Origin: Xenorhabdus griffiniae
GTDB lineage: Bacteria > Pseudomonadota > Gammaproteobacteria > Enterobacterales > Enterobacteriaceae
Direction: 5' to 3'
Length of the DNA stretch: 64,000 bases
Assembly (NCBI RefSeq): GCF_015163655.1
Contig: NZ_JADEUF010000005.1
Span: forward strand, 1-64,000
Made by a program: the position numbers and the translations under genes. Shown here one piece after another: positions 24,915 through 33,671 of the stretch (within the stretch, counting starts at the first letter, position 1; each line of letters begins with the position of its first letter). Under the pieces are notes generated by a model. The model ran no database searches. It saw only the letters and a list, made by a program, of their open reading frames with translations, and had not been told where the DNA came from.

Positions 24915-27080
24915 TTACGGGGTTACTTTTTCTTTCATCTGCAAGGCCCACAGCCGGGCATAGAGTCCGCCCAAGGCAAGCAATTGCTCGTGGCTGCCCT
25001 GCTCAACGACTTGCCCCTGATCGAGTACCAAAATTCGATCAGCATGGCGCAAGGTATTGAGGCGATGAGCAACACTGATCACAGTGCGACCTTGAGCAAT
25101 GTGCTGCAAGTTGGCTATCACCGCCGCTTCCGATTCATAATCCAAGGCACTCGTGGCCTCATCCAGTAGCAGAATACCTGGATTAGTCAGCAAGGCTCTG
25201 GCCAGAGCAATACGCTGACGCTGTCCACCAGACAGGAGCACGCCCTTCTCACCCACCTGAGTGTTGTATCCCTGTTGCAGGTGGCGAATAAATTCGTCTG
25301 CCCCAGCCAAAGTCGCTACCTGAATCACTTCAGCATCACTGGCTTGCGGCCGACATTGGCGGATGTTTTCTGCCACCGAGCCTGAAAACAGTAAACTCTC
25401 TTGTGGTACGACACTCATGTTGCGACGCAGCTCCACCGGATCTGCAATCGCCAGGTCGATCCCATCCACTAATACTTGCCCGTGTTGGGGGATATAAAGG
25501 CGCTGTAACAACCGCGTCAGGGTGGATTTGCCCGAACCTGATGGCCCTGTAATACCCACAAATTCACCAGGTCTAATTTCGATATTGAGGTTACGTAATA
25601 CTTCCTGACCTTCCTCGCTATAGCGAAAACGCACACCTTTGAAGCTCACCCCACCTTGTAATTTGGGGATTGAAGCCAGACCTCCGCTACCGTTTTCTCC
25701 CTCTTCATCGAGGATGTCACCGAGCCGGTTCAATGAGATTAACGTGTGTTGAAAGTCCTGCCAGACTTGAGCTAAACGCAGAATGGGTTGGGTAACGTGC
25801 TCCGATAGCATATTAAAGGCCACCAGCTCCCCCAGACTGAGTTTTCCCTCCATCACCATAATAGCTCCCCACCACAGTAGCAGGGCGGAGGTCAGTTTCT
25901 GGATCAGCCCTATTCCCTGTCCGGCGAGGAGTCCTACCACTTTGGCGCGAAACGAGGAACGAACAAACGCAGATAGCTGCTGCTCCCAACGACGCGCGAA
26001 ACCCGCCTCAGTAGCACTGGTCTTAATCGTTTCAATGCCGGTCACTGATTCGATCAGGAAAGCAGTGTTGTCAGCCCTTAACTCATATTCCCGCAACACC
26101 CTGGCACGCAGCACCGGTCCAACGATCATCCAGAACAGGAAATAGAGCACCAGAGAGCCGAGTACCAGCCATGTTAGCTCAGGGGCATAGAAGAACATCA
26201 CCGCCACAAACAAGCCGACAAAGGCCAAATCCAGTACCATCGTCAGGGCCGAACCGGTAAGAAACTGTTGTATCTGGCTCATTTCACGCACTCTGGCGAT
26301 GATTTCTCCCGTCTGACGCTGCCGGAAATAGTCCATTGGCAGAGCGATTAAGTGCTGATAGAGACGACTGGAAAGCTCAGCGTTGACTTTACTGGCAAGG
26401 TTAGCGAACAGCCAGGAGCGGAGAAAACTATAAACAGGCTCGCACACGGCCAGAATAAGCATGGCAAATCCGAGCACCTGTAAACTTGACAGACTGCGGC
26501 TGACCAGAACCCTATCGATCACATTCTCGAACAACATAGGGGTGACTAAGGCAATCAACTGTAGCATCAAAGACACGAGGAGCACGTTTCTGAACTGGGC
26601 AGCATGTTTACGAATGGAAGGCATAAACCAGCCAAAACCGAATTTCTGTCGTTTCGGTTGCTCGGCCGCCTCCGCCAGTAACACAATCCTGCCTTGCCAA
26701 TGGTCGGCGAGAAGAGTCCGGGGATAATGCTTCTCTTTACCCAAGTTTGGCTGATACAAGACAACAAACTCGCCTTCAACCCTTTCCAATACTAACCATC
26801 CCTGTTCTGTATCCAATAAGACAGGCAGGGGAAGGTGTTCGAGACGGCTCATCTCTGTGGTGATATAGCGAGCCCTTAAACCGATCCACTGGGCACAACG
26901 GCAAAGATCTTGGTAGTCCGTGCGCCCTTGGGTATGTCCGAGACGGTGACGCAATAACTTCGGCTCCACCGCCACATTGAAATGGCGGGCGGCATAGGCC
27001 AGAGCCAAAAGACCACTATCTACAACAGTGGACTCGTCTCCGCCAGATGGCTCTAATAGGGTAGATTCGATAGCTGGCAT
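24915..27080 (-). CDS. Type I secretion ABC transporter with C39-like domain (second ABC subunit)
   Basis: A 721-residue HlyB/RtxE-type exporter. Residues about 15-140 are a C39-like domain (DSGLLALAYAARHFNVAV aligns with DYGLYALEILAQYHNV of HlyB) in which the catalytic Cys is absent, as in RTX exporters that bind the substrate without cleaving it. Six transmembrane helices span about 155-430. The nucleotide-binding domain has Walker A GPSGSGKST near 510, LSGGQRQRI near 615 and Walker B ILLLDEATSAL. Its start codon and the stop of the HlyD-type gene share one base, and the toxin gene follows 39 bp downstream. With the other ABC gene it resembles the paired RtxB/RtxE arrangement of MARTX secretion systems. 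Confidence 0.9.
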   Translation of the reverse strand: MPAIESTLLEPSGGDESTVVDSGLLALAYAARHFNVAVEPKLLRHRLGHTQGRTDYQDLCRCAQWIGLRARYITTEMSRLEHLPLPVLLDTEQGWLVLERVEGEFVVLYQPNLGKEKHYPRTLLADHWQGRIVLLAEAAEQPKRQKFGFGWFMPSIRKHAAQFRNVLLVSLMLQLIALVTPMLFENVIDRVLVSRSLSSLQVLGFAMLILAVCEPVYSFLRSWLFANLASKVNAELSSRLYQHLIALPMDYFRQRQTGEIIARVREMSQIQQFLTGSALTMVLDLAFVGLFVAVMFFYAPELTWLVLGSLVLYFLFWMIVGPVLRARVLREYELRADNTAFLIESVTGIETIKTSATEAGFARRWEQQLSAFVRSSFRAKVVGLLAGQGIGLIQKLTSALLLWWGAIMVMEGKLSLGELVAFNMLSEHVTQPILRLAQVWQDFQHTLISLNRLGDILDEEGENGSGGLASIPKLQGGVSFKGVRFRYSEEGQEVLRNLNIEIRPGEFVGITGPSGSGKSTLTRLLQRLYIPQHGQVLVDGIDLAIADPVELRRNMSVVPQESLLFSGSVAENIRQCRPQASDAEVIQVATLAGADEFIRHLQQGYNTQVGEKGVLLSGGQRQRIALARALLTNPGILLLDEATSALDYESEAAVIANLQHIAQGRTVISVAHRLNTLRHADRILVLDQGQVVEQGSHEQLLALGGLYARLWALQMKEKVTP

Positions 27081-28465
27081 TAGCGTTCCTTCAATGCTTC
27101 GGACTGGTACTGTTGCAACGGACTGATCAGGTAGTCGATTACCCGTCTATCCCCGGTACGGATTTCGGCGGTAACACTCATACCTGCTTGTAATGGGACT
27201 TCACTCTCATCCACTGCAATAGAAGTTCGCTCCATTCGAACCCGTGCAGGGAATACCAGCCCCAGTTGCTCATCCTTAACTGCATCCTTAGAGATATGGG
27301 CCACCTTGCCCCGTACGGTGCCATAACGGGTATAAGGGAAAGCATCGACCTTAATTTCTACCGACTGACCTGCGTGCACAAATCCCACATCCTTGTTTAA
27401 GACCATCACTTCGGCTTCAAACAGAGTATCATCAGGTACGATCACCATCAGTTGTTGAGCCGATTGCACGACGCCCCCCAACGTGTGGATCGCCAATTGC
27501 TGCACCACCCCATCAACGGATGCCCGCAGGGTATACGACCGCAACTTTTCGCGAGTTTTAATTAACTGCTGCGCCATGACAGCGATTGCGGTCTGTGCTT
27601 CGTTCAACTGGTCATAATATTCGCGGTTGATCTTCGCCAGATAGCGCTCTCGGCTTTCCTGCAATCCTTGATATTGCTCTTCAAGGACAGTCAATTCGGC
27701 ATGTTGTTGAGAAAGAGAACGTTCTACCTCCAGCCTTTCTTTCTCTTGCCCCAGTAGCTCAACTTTTGATAGCAGATTTTTGGCAGCCAGGATCCGGTGC
27801 GCTTCAAGACGTACCTTGATATTGGCTGCAAGATCCGCCAATGCGGAGATATCGGCACGACGAGCGTACTGGTTCGCCTGGTTAACCTTCATTTCGCCAT
27901 CCAGACTGTTTAGATTGGCAACCACTTCTTTCCAGATACTCGCCAAATGCTCTCTCGCTTGCATAGCCTGTGCTGGTGGCGTACTTTGCGGAACCACGAA
28001 ATTTTCGATAGGAGCATCGGTCAACAGTGCTTGCAATCTCGCCTGTTCCAACTGTTTGAAGTTAAGCTGCTCCTGCAACTCCTTCAATTCAGCTTCAACG
28101 CCTAAAGTGTTGAGTTTGATAAGTACATCTCCCGCTTTTACTCTCTGGCCATCGCGAACTAATATCTCTGCAATTTCACCAGTCTCAAGGGGCTGAATTA
28201 TCTTCGAATTACTGGATACAAGTAATTTCCCCATAGCATTGGCATGGATATCCAGTCGGCCAACAATTGACCAGATCAAAGCGATTAGCAATAACAGAGT
28301 CAGTGCCCCCGCAGTGAGCCTTGCCCAAGGTGCTGGAGGACGTTCAACGATCTCCAGATAGCCTGGCTGAAACTCGTATTCGTCACGGGTACGCTTTAGT
28401 GCCTTGGGTGCATAACGTTCCTGACGCCAGGCCAAAAGTGCGGTTTTCAGATGCTTGAACGACAT
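27080..28465 (-). CDS. HlyD/RtxD-family type I secretion periplasmic adaptor
   Basis: The frame is open from 28519, but the ATG at 28465 (MSFKHLKTALLAWRQERY) is the real start: GGAGG lies seven bases upstream and the ATG shares one base with the stop of the preceding ABC gene (TGATG). The 461-residue product has a short cytosolic N-terminus, one transmembrane helix near residues 55-75 (LTLLLLIALIWSIVG), a split lipoyl domain (VRDGQRVKAGDVLIKL in the N-half, RASVDGVVQQL in the C-half), a coiled-coil hairpin about 130-300, and a beta-barrel end. It links the two ABC proteins to a TolC-type outer-membrane channel, which is not encoded here and is presumably supplied elsewhere. Confidence 0.92.
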   Translation of the reverse strand: MSFKHLKTALLAWRQERYAPKALKRTRDEYEFQPGYLEIVERPPAPWARLTAGALTLLLLIALIWSIVGRLDIHANAMGKLLVSSNSKIIQPLETGEIAEILVRDGQRVKAGDVLIKLNTLGVEAELKELQEQLNFKQLEQARLQALLTDAPIENFVVPQSTPPAQAMQAREHLASIWKEVVANLNSLDGEMKVNQANQYARRADISALADLAANIKVRLEAHRILAAKNLLSKVELLGQEKERLEVERSLSQQHAELTVLEEQYQGLQESRERYLAKINREYYDQLNEAQTAIAVMAQQLIKTREKLRSYTLRASVDGVVQQLAIHTLGGVVQSAQQLMVIVPDDTLFEAEVMVLNKDVGFVHAGQSVEIKVDAFPYTRYGTVRGKVAHISKDAVKDEQLGLVFPARVRMERTSIAVDESEVPLQAGMSVTAEIRTGDRRVIDYLISPLQQYQSEALKER

Positions 28466-30594
28466 CACACCACCTCCTGCCGCAGTTCCTGTTGCAACTG
28501 CCACAGTCTGGCGTAACAACCGCCCTTAGCCAGCAACTGGTGATGGCTGCCCGATTCAGTGATCTGGCCCTGTTCTACCGTGATGATGCGATCACAGTCA
28601 CGCACGGTCGACAGGCGGTGAGCAATGGTGATAACGGTGCGTCCCTGGGAAATCTCAGCCATGTTGGCCTGGATTAAGGCTTGAGACTCATCATCGAGGG
28701 CGCTTGTCGCCTCGTCAAAAATCAAAATCTTGGGATTAGCCATCAGTGCTCGAGCGATAGCAATGCGTTGGCGCTGCCCTCCAGACAGAGAACTACCTGC
28801 TTCAGCCAGCACAGTGTCATAACCCAAAGGCAACTGGAGGACAAAATCATGAGCACCTGCTAATTTGGCAGCAGCTATCACGTCCTCCAACGAAGCAGTG
28901 GGCTCCTTGAGTGCAATGTTATGGCGCACACTGCGGTTGAACAGGTAATTCTCCTGCAATACGACACCTATCTGGCTGCGCAGGCAGGTAGGATTGAGTT
29001 GATGCAGAGGAATGCCATCGATCAAGATCTCTCCTTCATCTGGAGCATAAAGCCTTTGTAGCAGACGGGCCAGAGTGCTTTTCCCTGAGCCGGAAGGACC
29101 GACTATTCCCAAAGACTCGCCGGCCTTGATATGCAGTGTGACCCCTTTCAGTACAGGCTCTTGATCGGGTTGATAACGGAACACCAAATTACGCAGCTGT
29201 AAATCACCGTTAAGCGGCGTCTGGGGATAAATATCCCCTTGCGCCTGCTCAACAGGCAGATTGAGCATATCGCCAAGTTTGTCAACAGCGACTCTGGTCA
29301 GGACAAATTGCTGCCATAGGTCGATCATCTTAGCGATAGGCTGGCTGATGTGTGACACCATCATATTGAACGCGATTAACTGACCAATGGTAAGCTCCAG
29401 AGCAATAACCTTGTTCGCTCCTAACCAGATAATCCCGACACTCGTTACCTTCTGTAGCAACATCACCCCGTGGCTGACGAAGCTATTAAGAACCTGAGTA
29501 CGGAAACTGGCTTCAACCATATTTGCGGTCTGAGACTCCCAACGCCGCTGCATATTAGGTTCCACCGCCAGGCTCTTGATGGTTTCGACACCGCTAACGG
29601 ATTCGTTCAAAAAAGAAGTATTGCAGGCCGCAGTCTGGAACTGCTGTTCAATCCGTTGTTGCAGCGGTTTTGAACTCAGCCAAGCCAGCAAGAAATAGAG
29701 AGGCAATAATGCCAGTACCACGCAAGTCAGAGGCCATGACAGCCAGGCCATGACTCCGAAGAAGACGAAAGTGAAGGCAACATCTACGCATAAGGTCAGC
29801 ATAGAGCCAGTCAAAAAGTCACGAATACTATCAAGCTCTTGCACCCGAGTGATAATAGAGCCTACCTGACGGTGTTTGAAGTAGAGCAGAGGCAAACCCA
29901 GCAAATGCCGGAAGAGTTTAACGCCCAAGGTAATATCGATACGGTTAGCGGTATGCGCGAATAGGTATTCACGTAACCCTCGAAGTATCACTTCGAATAC
30001 CCCTACCACTATTAGCACTATCACCAGCACATCCAGGGTGGACAATGCCCTGTGTACCAACACCTTATCCATCACTACCTGGAAAAGCAAAGGAGCCACA
30101 AGAGCGAGTAGTTGCAGCATCAGGGAGAAAATCAGCACCTCACCAAGGAGGTGACGGTGATGAATAAAGGCAGGAATAAACCAGGAAACATCGAACCTGC
30201 GGCAACCCTCCCGCAGCTGGATCACTTCACAACTCCATCTGGCTTCAAGTTCATCAATAGGAAGCACTTCAGGTGAAGCAGAATAAGGAGACTGTATCAG
30301 CGCCTGATTAGGAGAGAGGCGTACTAATACAACAAACCCTCCCTGTTTGTCCCGAAAAGCCAAAGGTAGCTGTTTTGGTGTTAGCTTATGGAATTTTAAA
30401 CGGCATAATGCCATATCAACATTATGTACTTTACCGTATTCTTTTACTGCAAATTTCAGCTTGCTATCAGAGGACAAAGAAGGCGTTTCTTGAGCTTCGC
30501 CTTTAATCAACTGCAACAATAATCGACAACAGTTAAGGGCAGAAGACAACGTATCGGCAGATATATTGTCCTTATCAATCGTAGCACCCATCAT
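28465..30594 (-). CDS. Type I secretion ABC transporter (first ABC subunit, RtxB/HlyB-like)
   Basis: A 709-residue exporter of HlyB size and layout: an N-terminal C39-like region (about 1-140) that is further degraded than in its partner and lacks the protease Cys-His set, six transmembrane helices (about 150-430), and a nucleotide-binding domain with Walker A GPSGSGKST near 498, LSGGQRQRI near 603 and ILIFDEATSAL. It is the promoter-proximal gene of the four-gene block, overlaps the HlyD-type gene by one base, and differs clearly in sequence from the second ABC protein. A heterodimeric exporter like RtxB-RtxE is therefore likelier than two redundant copies. Confidence 0.9.
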   Translation of the reverse strand: MMGATIDKDNISADTLSSALNCCRLLLQLIKGEAQETPSLSSDSKLKFAVKEYGKVHNVDMALCRLKFHKLTPKQLPLAFRDKQGGFVVLVRLSPNQALIQSPYSASPEVLPIDELEARWSCEVIQLREGCRRFDVSWFIPAFIHHRHLLGEVLIFSLMLQLLALVAPLLFQVVMDKVLVHRALSTLDVLVIVLIVVGVFEVILRGLREYLFAHTANRIDITLGVKLFRHLLGLPLLYFKHRQVGSIITRVQELDSIRDFLTGSMLTLCVDVAFTFVFFGVMAWLSWPLTCVVLALLPLYFLLAWLSSKPLQQRIEQQFQTAACNTSFLNESVSGVETIKSLAVEPNMQRRWESQTANMVEASFRTQVLNSFVSHGVMLLQKVTSVGIIWLGANKVIALELTIGQLIAFNMMVSHISQPIAKMIDLWQQFVLTRVAVDKLGDMLNLPVEQAQGDIYPQTPLNGDLQLRNLVFRYQPDQEPVLKGVTLHIKAGESLGIVGPSGSGKSTLARLLQRLYAPDEGEILIDGIPLHQLNPTCLRSQIGVVLQENYLFNRSVRHNIALKEPTASLEDVIAAAKLAGAHDFVLQLPLGYDTVLAEAGSSLSGGQRQRIAIARALMANPKILIFDEATSALDDESQALIQANMAEISQGRTVITIAHRLSTVRDCDRIITVEQGQITESGSHHQLLAKGGCYARLWQLQQELRQEVV

Positions 30595-30728
30595 GTGATT
30601 CCATTCTCATGTTATTGGAAAAAACATATTAGTAAGATGGTTAATCCACATTAACTAACAATATCTATATAGCTGTGGAAAAAATTTTTTTCATAGTCAA
30701 GATAACTAAAAGGTATGATCACCATTGA

Positions 30729-30740
30729 TGATAATTATCA
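30729..30740. promoter_or_regulatory. Fur-box-like palindrome upstream of the secretion-toxin operon
   Basis: TGATAATTATCA is a perfect 12-bp palindrome that keeps the TGATAAT / ATTATCA halves of the Fur consensus, although overlapped and without the central spacer base. It is followed at once by more AT-rich Fur-like sequence (ATACTATAATTATTACC). It lies 135 bp upstream of the first ABC gene. Iron control of the toxin operon is a guess based on this motif alone. Confidence 0.35.
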
Positions 30741-30860
30741 ATACTATAATTATTACCAATATCAATCCAGAAAAATAATTACCTTAAAAATCAATGAATT
30801 AATTTAAAATAGCAATATTTGTTATTGGATTGTTTTTTATTTCCGCCTGTTTTGTATCTA

Positions 30861-30953
30861 TATAAGTTGCAATTTACAACACGATATGAAACCTGATTTC
30901 TCCCCCCGCTTCGCGGGGAGAAATCACAAGCATCTTGAAGTTAGATTGGTATA
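30861..30953. repeat. Dispersed palindromic repeat, copy 1
   Basis: The segment runs from tataagttgcaatttacaac through a GC-rich hairpin (CTCCCC..GGGGAG) to cttgaagttagattggtata. It has the same organisation as the copies at 42266, 42433, 43183 and 47996. Confidence 0.85.
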
Positions 30954-31088
30954 AATAGGGTTCAATAAATCTCAAAAAGAGGCTATTTATTGGCAGGAAT
31001 ATCCATGAAAAATATAAGTCAGCAATAATCATCATGTTCTGCTATAGGAGACTAGATAACATCGCCTTGTACCAGATAGGTTGGATAT

Positions 31089-31955
31089 ATGACGATGATT
31101 AAACAACGATTGGATGCCCTTCTTCATTACATTGATGAACATATCGATACACATATGGATGGAGAAAGTTTGAGTAACATTGCAGCTTGTTCTAAATATC
31201 ACTTTCACAGATTGTTTTCCGCAACTTATGGTATTGGTGTTGCTGCATATATCAGGCAAATTCGATTGAAAAGAGCTATTTATGAACTGGCGTATAACGA
31301 TAATTCAGTCATAGATATTGCTCTTGCATGTGGATATGAAAGTCCTGAAGCATTCTCCAGGGCGTTCAAAAATTCGGTTGGTCAAAGTCCTATTGAATTC
31401 AGAAAAAAACCTGATTGGTCTGTCTGGCACAGCCACTACCAAATCATAAATAATATTAGGACTAAAATGATGAGTGAGAAATTATCTCCTGTTGAAGTAA
31501 AAATCGTCAATTTTCCAGAAACCACCGTGGCAGTAATGGAACACAAAGGCCCGCCCTCAAATATTGGCAATACAATTAGAGAGTTCAAAGCGTGGAGAAT
31601 AAGCAATAAATTATCCCCAGAGCGTCACCGAACTTTTAATTTTGTTTATGCAGATCCTGCAAACGTTGAACCACAAGAGTATCAGTTTGATTTGTGTGTA
31701 GAGATCTCGCCAAAGTTTGAGGTTAAGAACAAAAAAATTGTATTAAAAACAATTCCATCAGGAAAATGTGCTTATGTTAGATACACGGGTTCAGATGAGG
31801 GAATAGCTCCCATAGTCAATTACTTATATACAAATTGGTTATCAGAGCATAGTCAGGAAGTTCGGAATTTCCCGCTATTTTTTGAACGAGTAAAGTTGTT
31901 CCCAACGGTGACTGAAGCCGAAGCTGTCACTGATATTTACCTGCCTCTGGCATAA
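31089..31955 (+). CDS. AraC-family regulator with C-terminal GyrI-like effector domain
   Basis: A 288-residue protein. The N-terminal ~105 residues are an AraC DNA-binding domain with two helix-turn-helix units (SLSNIAACSKYHFHRLF and VIDIALACGYESPEAFSRAF, followed by GQSPIEFRK). Residues about 130-288 match the GyrI/Rob C-terminal ligand-binding domain (VKIVNFPETTVAVMEHKGPP). Such proteins commonly sense small amphipathic or toxic compounds and control efflux or stress genes. It is transcribed divergently from the secretion-toxin operon, so control of that operon is possible but unproven. The start at 31089 is weak; an ATG two codons later is equally possible. Confidence 0.9.
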   Translation: MTMIKQRLDALLHYIDEHIDTHMDGESLSNIAACSKYHFHRLFSATYGIGVAAYIRQIRLKRAIYELAYNDNSVIDIALACGYESPEAFSRAFKNSVGQSPIEFRKKPDWSVWHSHYQIINNIRTKMMSEKLSPVEVKIVNFPETTVAVMEHKGPPSNIGNTIREFKAWRISNKLSPERHRTFNFVYADPANVEPQEYQFDLCVEISPKFEVKNKKIVLKTIPSGKCAYVRYTGSDEGIAPIVNYLYTNWLSEHSQEVRNFPLFFERVKLFPTVTEAEAVTDIYLPLA

Positions 31956-32000
31956 AGTTTTGCTACGTTAGCTTGTAGCATATTAGTTTGATGATAGTTC

Positions 32001-32036
32001 CAGTCTCTTAATCAGATCTCTTCGATTAAGAGACTG
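32001..32036. repeat. 13-bp perfect inverted repeat downstream of the AraC gene
   Basis: CAGTCTCTTAATC (32001-32013) pairs exactly with GATTAAGAGACTG (32024-32036) around a 10-base loop, 46 bp after the AraC stop. There is no T-run, so it may be a transcript-end stabiliser or a protein-binding site, not a classical terminator. Confidence 0.55.
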
Positions 32037-32085
32037 TCCACTATAGTTCAAAAAACAACCTATCTAATGGCGTATCAAAATGATA

Positions 32086-32121
32086 GGAGTATTCCTTACC
32101 TCGCGCGGGGTAAGGAACTCC
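32086..32121. repeat. GC-rich hairpin GGAGT-TTCCTTACC / GGTAAGGAACTCC
   Basis: Arms 32086-32100 and 32109-32121 pair fully except for one bulged A, with a TCGCGCGG loop. It resembles the centre of the dispersed repeat in style, but its arms and flanks differ, so I keep it separate. Confidence 0.5.
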
Positions 32122-32525
32122 AACATCTGATACTCTTAGTATTATGAAAACCTATTTAGAATAGATATTCCGACCACATTTAATATGGTATTAAGATAAA
32201 TACTATTGGATGACAGATTAATTTTTTTCTGTTAAATAACAACAAATTTGAAAATATAAGTGAATTTCCCTGATGATGCCCTAATCGGACGCTACATTTT
32301 TGTAATAAATAAGGGTGGCAGACAGTTACTACGGAACGGTGAATTTCGCATTTTGCTGTCTCCATCACCCTAATTAAAGATAATCATTTTTATCGTAAAT
32401 TAAATGGGTGGAAAACACCCTTGAAATTAAATTTAAAAGATGATAATGATTGCTTCTAGAGAGTTTTAGTTTCATTTACAAACAATTACATCCAAAATTA
32501 TTACAATGGAAAGGTATCTTTCAAA

Positions 32526-32954
32526 ATGAAAATACATATTACTGACGCTCCAAATTCCTCAGATGAAACATATGTCATTCAAAATCTCTGGGCACATAAT
32601 CAACAATATAGTGATGTTGATATCCGACCTCTATTTCTCACTATCACTGATAATAATAAAATTATTGCTGGCCTCGTTGCTAAAACTTGGTGGGGAGGCC
32701 TTGAAATTCAATATCTCTGGGTGGATGAGAAATACCGTAAAAAAGGCTTTGGAAGACAACTCATGTTACAAGCTGAGGAAGAAGCATTAAAAAGACACTG
32801 CCATATGGCTTATGTTGATACTTTTAGCTTTCAAGCCAGAGGTTTTTATGAAAAGTTAGGATACAAAGTCTATGGAGAACTTGGAGAATACGCCCACAAG
32901 TACACTCGTTTTTATCTCGCGAAAAAATTCAGTGTGTCCAACCATATGAGATAA
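32526..32954 (+). CDS. GNAT-family N-acetyltransferase
   Basis: A 142-residue single-domain protein with the GNAT core: beta strands with VAKTWWGGLEIQYLWVDE, then the acetyl-CoA pyrophosphate loop YRKKGFGRQLM (R/Q-x-x-G-x-G pattern) near residue 72, and the late ARGFYEKLGYK motif near 108. The substrate cannot be read from sequence. It ends three bases before the PAS-LuxR gene, so the two are probably co-transcribed. The AT-rich composition matches the LuxR gene and differs from the secretion genes upstream. Confidence 0.88.
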   Translation: MKIHITDAPNSSDETYVIQNLWAHNQQYSDVDIRPLFLTITDNNKIIAGLVAKTWWGGLEIQYLWVDEKYRKKGFGRQLMLQAEEEALKRHCHMAYVDTFSFQARGFYEKLGYKVYGELGEYAHKYTRFYLAKKFSVSNHMR

Positions 32955-32957
32955 AAA

Positions 32958-33647
32958 ATGAAGTTGCCCTACAACAATAACAACTCCTATCTAAAGGGAT
33001 TAATCGCCATGATGGAACATCTGAGCGAACCTTGGGGAATTAAAGATTTGAACTCTCGCCATATCTACATGAACAAAGCTGCATATTTCTACACTAATAC
33101 CCCCATAAATTTTGATATAGAGGGAAAGTTTGATAATGAGTTTCCGGCTGACTGGGCTGAATTGGCCGAAGATCTAACAAATCATGATAAAATGACCGAA
33201 GAATCCCAAGATAAAGTTTCTGTTATAGAAACACATTATTGGTATGGTCGGGACAGTTTAACACCATACATTAGTGAAAAGTATCCAGTATACAACAGCG
33301 ACAAAAAATGTATTTGGATCGTATGGAATGCTAAGCCTCTAAATACATTGTCCCCTTTACAATATATCAATCAACATAAACCCAGCGTTTTGACTACAGA
33401 AATTGATACCAAACTGTTTACCAGAGCCGAGATGGATATCATTTTTTTTATGCTTCACCGGTTTTCAAATAAGGAAATGGCCAAAATATACAATGTGAGT
33501 AACAAAACCATAGAAAACAGGATATATAACATTTACCAAAAAGCCAATGTCCATTCTCTCCAACAATTTGAGGAATTTTGTAGGCATTTACATCTTGATA
33601 ACTACATTCCTGAACGCCTAATTGAGAAAGGTATTCTCTTTATCTAA
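32958..33647 (+). CDS. PAS-LuxR-type transcriptional regulator
   Basis: A 229-residue protein. Residues about 15-135 have PAS-like features (EPWGIKDLNSRHIYMNKAA, later CIWIVWNAKPL). Residues about 155-215 are a LuxR-type helix-turn-helix (FTRAEMDIIFFMLHRFSNKE, then VSNKTIENRIYNIYQKANV). Photorhabdus and Xenorhabdus carry many such PAS4-LuxR proteins, thought to sense host signals and not acyl-homoserine lactones. It follows the GNAT gene by three bases and precedes the permease gene by 24 bp. No acyl-homoserine-lactone synthase gene is nearby. Confidence 0.85.
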   Translation: MKLPYNNNNSYLKGLIAMMEHLSEPWGIKDLNSRHIYMNKAAYFYTNTPINFDIEGKFDNEFPADWAELAEDLTNHDKMTEESQDKVSVIETHYWYGRDSLTPYISEKYPVYNSDKKCIWIVWNAKPLNTLSPLQYINQHKPSVLTTEIDTKLFTRAEMDIIFFMLHRFSNKEMAKIYNVSNKTIENRIYNIYQKANVHSLQQFEEFCRHLHLDNYIPERLIEKGILFI

Positions 33648-33671
33648 ACTCCAAAGGAATCACGAAATATC

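Larger units (their letters stand above)
30595..31088. other. Divergent promoter region between the toxin/secretion operon and the AraC gene
   Basis: This 494-bp AT-rich gap must hold the promoters for the minus-strand secretion-toxin operon and for the plus-strand AraC-type regulator. It contains a Fur-like palindrome at 30729-30740 and one full copy of the dispersed repeat at 30861-30953. I see no further gene. Confidence 0.5.
31956..32525. other. 570-bp gap with two strong hairpins, no supported gene
   Basis: Between the AraC and GNAT genes lie a perfect 13-bp inverted repeat (32001-32036) and a near-perfect GC-rich hairpin (32086-32121). The remainder is AT-rich. A short minus-strand frame at 32368-32180 has no family features and no ribosome binding site, and I do not call it. 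Confidence 0.5.

Noticed and set aside
30861..30953. Repeat copies as ERIC elements
   Set aside because: Ends and core do not match the 126-bp ERIC consensus I know; the length and central hairpin differ.
32180..32368. 62-residue minus-strand frame in the AraC-GNAT gap
   Set aside because: No start signal and no domain; the composition is that of AT-rich spacer.
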